This document shows positions 59,155-64,000 of a DNA stretch of 64,000 nucleotides, in pieces. The position numbers were made by a program, and so were the translations under genes. This DNA comes from Streptomyces sp. NBC_00259 (GTDB taxonomy: Bacteria > Actinomycetota > Actinomycetes > Streptomycetales > Streptomycetaceae): the NCBI RefSeq assembly GCF_036181745.1, contig NZ_CP108080.1, positions 6,823,501-6,887,500 on the forward strand, written 5' to 3'. The notes beneath the pieces are model-generated. The model did not search any database. It was given only the letters and a program-made list of their open reading frames with translations, and was not told the DNA's origin. Numbering within the stretch: position 1 is the stretch's first letter; each line of letters starts with the position of its first letter.

Positions 59155-60489
59155 ATGAGTCCACCTGTTGCACCCCCGGGATGGAGTCGCTGGCTCGTCC
59201 CGCCCGCCGCGCTCTCGGTCCACCTCTCCATCGGCCAGGCCTACGCCTGGAGCGTGTTCAAGCCTTCGCTCGAATCGGCCCTCGGGCTCAGTGGCACGCA
59301 AAGCGCGCTGCCCTTCCAGGTCGCCATCGTGATGCTCGGGCTGTCGGCCGCGTTCGGCGGCACCCTCGTGGAGCGCAACGGGCCACGCTGGGCGATGACC
59401 GTCGCGCTCGTCTGCTTCTCGTCCGGCTTTCTGATCTCCGCGCTGGGCGCCGCCACGGAGCAGTACTGGCTGATCGTCCTCGGATACGGGTTCGTCGGCG
59501 GCATCGGCCTCGGCATCGGCTACATCTCGCCGGTCTCCACGCTCATCAAGTGGTTCCCCGATCGGCCCGGCATGGCCACCGGCATCGCCATCATGGGCTT
59601 CGGCGGCGGTGCGTTGATCGCCTCGCCCCTGTCGGCGCAGATGCTGGAGTCGTTCGGGTCCGACAGCTCCGGGATCGCGCTCGCGTTCCTCGTCCACGGG
59701 TTGTCCTACGCCGCGTTCATGTCGCTCGGCGTGCTGCTGGTGAGGGTGCCGCGCAGCGAGAAACCCGTGGAGAGCGGGCCGAGCGCCGTCGACGGAGTGC
59801 AGGTCTCGGCCCGCGACGCCGTGCGCACGCCGCAGTTCTGGTGTCTGTGGATCGTGCTCTGCATGAACGTGACCGCCGGGATCGGCATCCTGGAGAAGGC
59901 CGCCCCGATGATCACGGACTTCTTCGCGGACACGTCCACACCGGTGTCGGTGTCGGCGGCCGCCGGCTTCGTGGCACTGCTGTCCGCGGCCAACATGGCG
60001 GGCCGCATCGGCTGGTCGTCGACCTCCGACCTGATCGGCCGCAGGAACATGTACCGCGTGTACCTGGGTGCCGGCGCCGTGATGTACGCGCTCATCGCGC
60101 TGTTCGGGGACTCGTCGAAGCCGCTGTTCATCCTGTGCGCACTGGTGATCCTCTCCTTCTACGGAGGCGGCTTCGCGACGATCCCCGCGTATCTGAAGGA
60201 CCTCTTCGGGACCTACCAGGTCGGCGCGATCCACGGCCGGCTGCTCACCGCGTGGTCCACGGCCGGCGTCCTCGGGCCGCTGATCGTGAACTGGATCGCC
60301 GACCGGCAGGAGGAGGCCGGCAAGCACGGCTCGTCCCTGTACGGCCTGTCGTTCGTCATCATGATCGGGCTGCTCGTCGTCGGCTTCGTCGCCAACGAAC
60401 TCGTCCGTCCCGTACACCCGAGCCGCCACATCCCCGCACCGAGGGAGGAAACCGCCGATGTCGAACGACAGCGCTCAGAGTCCGCCTGA
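59155..60489 (+). CDS. OFA-family MFS transporter (oxalate/formate antiporter-like)
   Basis: The 444-residue protein starts at ATG 59155. It has twelve membrane helices with SIGQAYAWSVFKPSLESALGLSGTQSALPF, GFVGGIGLGIGYISPVSTLIKWFPDRPGMATGIAIMGFGGGALIASPL and YGGGFATIPAYLKDLFGTYQVGAIHGRLLTAWSTAG, all typical of the OFA group. It exchanges organic anions such as oxalate and formate. A small membrane partner gene overlaps its end. The gap 58950-59154 has no gene. Confidence 0.92.
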   Translation: MSPPVAPPGWSRWLVPPAALSVHLSIGQAYAWSVFKPSLESALGLSGTQSALPFQVAIVMLGLSAAFGGTLVERNGPRWAMTVALVCFSSGFLISALGAATEQYWLIVLGYGFVGGIGLGIGYISPVSTLIKWFPDRPGMATGIAIMGFGGGALIASPLSAQMLESFGSDSSGIALAFLVHGLSYAAFMSLGVLLVRVPRSEKPVESGPSAVDGVQVSARDAVRTPQFWCLWIVLCMNVTAGIGILEKAAPMITDFFADTSTPVSVSAAAGFVALLSAANMAGRIGWSSTSDLIGRRNMYRVYLGAGAVMYALIALFGDSSKPLFILCALVILSFYGGGFATIPAYLKDLFGTYQVGAIHGRLLTAWSTAGVLGPLIVNWIADRQEEAGKHGSSLYGLSFVIMIGLLVVGFVANELVRPVHPSRHIPAPREETADVERQRSESA

Positions 60490-60592
60490 CCGGCGCGGGC
60501 TGATCGCCTTCGCCTGGTTGTGGGTGGGCGTTCCGCTGGCGTACGGGCTGTACGAACTCGTACGGAAGGCGACGCAGCTGTTCACGGGATGA
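60458..60592 (+). CDS. MFS transporter small subunit (44 residues)
   Basis: ATG 60458 stands 7 nt after GAGGGAGGAAA-type ribosome site bases inside the transporter gene. The product starts MSNDSAQSPPDRRGLIAFAW and continues through one helix (AWLWVGVPLAYGLYELVRKA) to FTG. It overlaps the transporter gene by 32 bp in another frame. Short proteins of this design occur next to OFA transporters in actinomycetes and are annotated as their small subunit. It was too short for most gene finders. Confidence 0.8.
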   Translation: MSNDSAQSPPDRRGLIAFAWLWVGVPLAYGLYELVRKATQLFTG

Positions 60593-60677
60593 CGTCAAGG
60601 GCCGACGAGACGCCGGGAGGCGGCCGTTGACGGACGGCGACGCCGAAGTGTGATGGACCTACCCATAGGGTGATCCC

Positions 60678-61796
60678 ATGTCCGCCAGGTTGAGTTCCAC
60701 CAGGGTCCGCGCCGCGCTCGGCGTATCGGCCCGCGTGTCCGTCGAGTTGTTGCTGGTCCTCGTGACGGGCGCGGTCGCCCTGTGGCTGCTCGGCCGGATG
60801 TGGTCGGTCGTCTGGCCGCTCATCGTCGGCCTGCTCCTCACCACGCTGACCTGGCCCCTGACGCGTTTCCTGCGCAGGCGCGGGTGGCGTCCCGCGCTTG
60901 CCGCGTCGGCCGTGACCGTACTGTTCCTGCTGGTCACCGCGGGCGTCGTGGCGCTGATCGCGGTGCCGGTGGCCTCCCAGTCCGGCGAGTTGTCGGACGG
61001 CGTGGTCCAGGGCATCCAGCAGCTGCGCGAATGGGCTGCCGGACCGCCGCTGAACATCGGGGACGACCAGATCACCGGCGCCTTCGACGCCGCTGTCGCC
61101 CGGATCCAGGACAGCGCCGGCAGCATGGTCACCGCTCTCGTCAGCGGGGTGGGCACCGTGGTCAACGGTGTCGTCACCGCCGTGCTGGCGCTGTTCCTGA
61201 TGTTCTTCTTCCTCAAGGACGGCCCCCGGTTCCTGCCCTGGCTCACACGTCAGCTGCCCGGTTCGCTCGCCACCCACGTCCCGGTCGTGGTCGCGCGCAG
61301 CTGGAACACGCTCGGCGCGTTCGTACGCTCCCAGGCATTCGTCGGCCTGATCGACGCCGTCCTCATCGGCATCGGCCTGTGGGTCCTGGGGGTGCCACTG
61401 GTGCTCCCTCTGGCCGTGCTGACCTTCGTCTCCGCGTTCGTACCGATCGTGGGTGCCCTGTTCGCCGGCCTGGTCGCGGTGCTCATCGCGTTGGTGTCGA
61501 ACGGGCCGACGGACGCGCTGATCGTGCTGGCGATCATCGTCGCGGTGCAGCAGCTCGAGGGCAATGTGCTGCAGCCGATGATCCAGAGCCGCGGCCTCGG
61601 CCTGCATGCGGCGGTGGTCCTGCTGGCGGTGACACTGGGCGGCAGTCTGGCCGGCATCGTGGGCAGCCTGCTCGCGGTGCCGGTGGCCGCGATGATCGCG
61701 GTGGTCTGGAACTATCTGCGCGAGCAGTTCACGGACCCGCCGCAGGAGCCGGAGACGGACGAGCCCCACACCGCCGGTGCCGCTGTCGTCGCCTAG
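60678..61796 (+). CDS. AI-2E family (PerM-like) transporter
   Basis: The 372-residue membrane protein starts at ATG 60678. Paired N-terminal helices (LLLVLVTGAVALWLLGRMW), a soluble loop with LREWAAGPPLNIG and the conserved LMFFFLKDGPRFLPWL and LQPMIQSRGLGLHAAVVLLAVTLGGSLAGIVGSLLAVP segments define the family. Members export small molecules or exchange Na+/H+. The name should not be taken as evidence of AI-2 export here. Confidence 0.92.
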   Translation: MSARLSSTRVRAALGVSARVSVELLLVLVTGAVALWLLGRMWSVVWPLIVGLLLTTLTWPLTRFLRRRGWRPALAASAVTVLFLLVTAGVVALIAVPVASQSGELSDGVVQGIQQLREWAAGPPLNIGDDQITGAFDAAVARIQDSAGSMVTALVSGVGTVVNGVVTAVLALFLMFFFLKDGPRFLPWLTRQLPGSLATHVPVVVARSWNTLGAFVRSQAFVGLIDAVLIGIGLWVLGVPLVLPLAVLTFVSAFVPIVGALFAGLVAVLIALVSNGPTDALIVLAIIVAVQQLEGNVLQPMIQSRGLGLHAAVVLLAVTLGGSLAGIVGSLLAVPVAAMIAVVWNYLREQFTDPPQEPETDEPHTAGAAVVA

Positions 61797-61965
61797 CGTG
61801 CCGCGTCGTGGACCGAGGGACTCGCCTCACCGTTCCCGTCTCGTCCTCCGGCGGTTCGCCAGGGGCCGTATGCCGACCGGGCGGACTCCTGGCGCCCGCG
61901 CGCTAGTGGAGGGAGAGGCGGCCGCGGGCCGTACGCCGTGGGCCGTTACGCGAAGGGAGCCGGTC

Positions 61966-62481
61966 ATGTCGTACCCCGTGTATCCCGAGCCGCGGTATCT
62001 CGGGGAAGGGGGCGAGATCACCGCGCGGTTCCGGGCAGCGGACACTCCTGCGGACCTGGCCGACGAATCGGGGAACCGGACGAGTCATCTCGCCACGGGC
62101 GCCTCGACGGGCGGGGAGTTCGGGCTGTACAGGGTCGAGTTGGCAGCGCGCTCGCCCGGGCCCAGTACGCACTTCCACCGGGCGATCTCGGAGTCGTTCT
62201 TCATTCGCGCCGGGGAGGTGAACCTGTTCGACGGCGAGCGGTGGACGACCGCGCGCGCCGGGGACTTCGTCTACGTCCCGGTCGGCGGGCTGCACGCGTT
62301 CAAGAACGACTCGGACGCTCTCGCTTCCATGCTGCTGCTGTTCGCGCCGGGTGCGCCGCGCGAGCAGTACTTCGAGCAGGTCGCGGAGATGGCGAGCAAG
62401 GGCGGCGAGGAGTTCGCGGAGTTCCTCGTGCGGCGCGACTCGTTCTTCGTCGACACGAAGGGCGGGCCCGGCAGGGCCTGA
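61966..62481 (+). CDS. single-domain cupin protein
   Basis: The 171-residue protein starts at ATG 61966 behind AAGGGAG. GPSTHFHRAISESFFIRAGEVNLFDGE has the HxH and Glu metal ligands, and DFVYVPVGGLHAFKNDSD has the last His, a complete cupin site. The C-terminal helices (REQYFEQVAEMASKGGEEFAEFL) are typical of a quercetin-dioxygenase-like subgroup. The substrate is unknown. Confidence 0.85.
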   Translation: MSYPVYPEPRYLGEGGEITARFRAADTPADLADESGNRTSHLATGASTGGEFGLYRVELAARSPGPSTHFHRAISESFFIRAGEVNLFDGERWTTARAGDFVYVPVGGLHAFKNDSDALASMLLLFAPGAPREQYFEQVAEMASKGGEEFAEFLVRRDSFFVDTKGGPGRA

Positions 62482-62554
62482 CACGGGTTTCACGCCCGTT
62501 GCGGACCGCGTCAGGCTGCCCGGGCAACCACACTTCACCGTCGGGCGCTGCCCG

Positions 62555-63337
62555 TCAGATCGTGTCGACCAACTCCCCGAGGGCGGCGGCGAGTCGGGCC
62601 AGCCCGGGGCCCGCGGGTCCGCCGGGCTCCTCCATGTAGACGTCCCGCCGGATCTCGATCATCAGGGCGCTGACCCGCGGGTCCTTCCCGTAGAACTCCA
62701 GCGGTACGTAGGTGCCGGTGAAGGGGCTGTCGAGCCCGGTGCCGCCGAAGCCCGCGAACGCCCGCTCGGCGGCGGTGAGAAGCCCGGGCGGGGTGTGGAA
62801 GGCGTCGGTCCCCAGGCAGATCGGCGGCCGGGGTCCGTCGCCGTGCAGCTCGTACGGGAGCGGCCGCGTGGGGTATGAGTGGACGTCGATGACGACGGCC
62901 CGTCCCACCGCGTCGAGGCGGCCGGAGACGGCGGCCGTCATCGCGTCCGCGTACGGGTGGAAGTAGCGGTCGATCAGCGGCTGTGGGTCGGTGTCCGCCG
63001 GGCGGAGCGCTTCGCGGTGTGTGGTCCGGGTGTACACCGCGCCCATGCCGACGGCCAGCATCTCCTCCCGCTCGTCGGGGAACCGCTCGGGATCGACCAC
63101 CAGGCGCGAGAGCGAGTTGACGAACCGCCACGGCCTGGCATCGGCCACATCGGCAGCGTCGGCGGCCAGTTCGGCGGTGTGCGCGTCGGTGATGTGGTCG
63201 AGCTCGCGCCGCAACTCCTGGTCGTCCAACCGGATGCCGCGGCGCACCGGCTCGGGGATCACCCGCGAGGAGTGCGGGACGTGCAGGATCACGGGGGATT
63301 CAACGGCACCGGGGATGAGGTGGAACGAGTGGCTCAT
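62555..63337 (-). CDS. N-formylglutamate amidohydrolase family protein
   Basis: The 260-residue protein starts at ATG 63337, 9 nt after GGAGG (a second ATG at 63346 is too close). VILHVPHSSRVIPEPVR, DHITDAHTAEL, VIDVHSYPTRPLPYE and ALMIEIRRDVYMEE carry the His and Glu zinc ligands of the HutG2/FGase fold. It hydrolyses N-formylglutamate or similar amides. No other histidine-degradation gene is in the window. The gap 63338-63604 has no gene. Confidence 0.9.
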   Translation of the reverse strand: MSHSFHLIPGAVESPVILHVPHSSRVIPEPVRRGIRLDDQELRRELDHITDAHTAELAADAADVADARPWRFVNSLSRLVVDPERFPDEREEMLAVGMGAVYTRTTHREALRPADTDPQPLIDRYFHPYADAMTAAVSGRLDAVGRAVVIDVHSYPTRPLPYELHGDGPRPPICLGTDAFHTPPGLLTAAERAFAGFGGTGLDSPFTGTYVPLEFYGKDPRVSALMIEIRRDVYMEEPGGPAGPGLARLAAALGELVDTI

Positions 63338-63604
63338 GTCGGCCATCCTCCCTCCCTCTCTTCCGCTCGGGAGCGCGGGCCGGTCCCGAGCCGGTCGGCA
63401 GTGACCATGGGGACGCTCCTGCTGATCGCGTGGCTGTCCGCGCTCGGCCGGGCCGCGCTCGGCCGGGGCGAGCTCGGGCAACAGCGCGGGTTACGCCCTG
63501 GCATGGGCGGCTGCCCGCATGTGGGGCTCGTGGCTGCGGTCATGGTGGCGCGCCGCCCACCCCGGGTCGGGGCAACCCGGAGTGAGCGGCGCGTCGTGAC
63601 GAGG

Positions 63605-64000
63605 TCAGGCCCCCGGCGGTGCGTGCACGGGGCGGCCGTTGCCGCGGGTGAGGCGGTAGCCCCAGATACCGGCCAGTGAGGCGAGCACCGCACCGGCCGC
63701 CGTCCACAGCACGCGGGACGACCACCACCCGGAGGCCCAGCCGTCCTCGGGCTCGACCTCGCGTCCGGACGCGGGCACCAGTGGTGCGGAGAGCGTGCCG
63801 TCCACGGCGGCGGCGCCCCCGGAGTCGGCGGACGCGATCTCCAGTGCGGCGTCGACGGGCTCGCCCAGGTCCTCGGCGGGAGCGTCGACGACCGTCAGAC
63901 GGACGTAGTACACGCCGGGCAGCGGGTCGTTGGCCCACTCCTCCGACCACGCGCGGACGGTGCGCAGCGCACAGGACAGCTCGACGGACGCCGCCTGCGC
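63605..64000 (-). CDS. C-terminal part of a membrane-anchored extracytoplasmic protein
   Basis: The frame is open to the window edge, so only the last 131 residues are seen. An extracellular part (VELSCALRTVRAWSEEWANDPLPGVYYVRLTVVDAPAEDL) with a single Cys is followed by an Asp/Glu/Ala-rich linker, one membrane helix (VLWTAAGAVLASLAGIWGYRL) and a short basic tail (TRGNGRPVHAPPGA). The topology is that of a secreted protein tethered by its C-terminus. I cannot name the family. Confidence 0.7.
   Translation of the reverse strand, partial: AQAASVELSCALRTVRAWSEEWANDPLPGVYYVRLTVVDAPAEDLGEPVDAALEIASADSGGAAAVDGTLSAPLVPASGREVEPEDGWASGWWSSRVLWTAAGAVLASLAGIWGYRLTRGNGRPVHAPPGA

Overview
The window is very GC-rich, uses GTG/TTG starts freely, has GGAGG-type ribosome sites and many short translationally coupled operons. 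With its content (ECF sigma/zinc anti-sigma pair, CGNR regulator, SARP-like regulator, NAD(P) transhydrogenase, 44-residue MFS small subunit), this points to the chromosome of a Streptomyces-like actinomycete. I see no rRNA, tRNA, CRISPR array, transposase, integrase or phage gene.

Layout. 1-900: end of a secreted-type M64 metalloprotease. 1-10 kb: a catabolic locus built round a fused E1 alpha/beta 2-oxo acid dehydrogenase with its E2, plus a FAD-synthetase-like and an M24 protein, a VOC protein, a GntR/FCD regulator and an aldehyde dehydrogenase. Three TTGGATCCAA-type palindromes in its three promoters define a probable regulon. 10.3-17.2 kb: a secreted beta-helix protein, a BBE-type FAD oxidase, pntAB and an SDR without catalytic residues. 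17.3-26.9 kb: an NrtS-like membrane protein behind a leader element, a CMD protein, an HpaB-type flavin monooxygenase (frameshifted), a bicupin, a 1018-residue ATPase/SARP-like regulator, an HpaC-type flavin reductase and two NAD(P)-dependent reductases. This looks like an aromatic or phenolic oxidation cluster.

26.9-36 kb: FGE-fold and DinB proteins, MarR, azoreductase and nitroreductase with an ECF sigma factor, then a coupled patatin, glycosyltransferase, membrane protein and hydrolase operon. 36-48 kb is rich in redox-defence genes: msrA, trxB, Ohr, quinone reductase, a sulfite-oxidase-like/ferredoxin-reductase/DUF6510 set, NmrA and flavodoxin-fold proteins, AhpD-like and CGNR. A 21-bp dyad (GTCACC-N9-GGTGAC) occurs twice at Ohr/quinone reductase and once against the CGNR start codon, suggesting shared control. 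47.7-64 kb: an ECF sigma/anti-sigma pair, an NDH-2-like dehydrogenase with a membrane-embedded N-terminus, a triplicated membrane protein, DM13, hydrolase-OsmC fusion, a coiled-coil protein, a second flavodoxin paralogue, POT and OFA transporters, AI-2E, cupin and N-formylglutamate amidohydrolase genes, and the end of a membrane-anchored protein.

The most unusual observation is a 147-nt element present twice without gaps (about 76% identical by hand count): before the FAD-synthetase-like gene (minus strand, 3516-3370) and before the NrtS-like gene (plus strand, 17289-17435). Each copy runs through the ribosome site into a start reading MEVxxLEAP. At the second copy this is a 24-codon leader ORF whose stop overlaps the TTG start of the membrane gene. 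At least two genes carry frameshifts in homopolymers, and a third has an apparent frameshift near its 3' end. Tandem minisatellites sit just after several stop codons.
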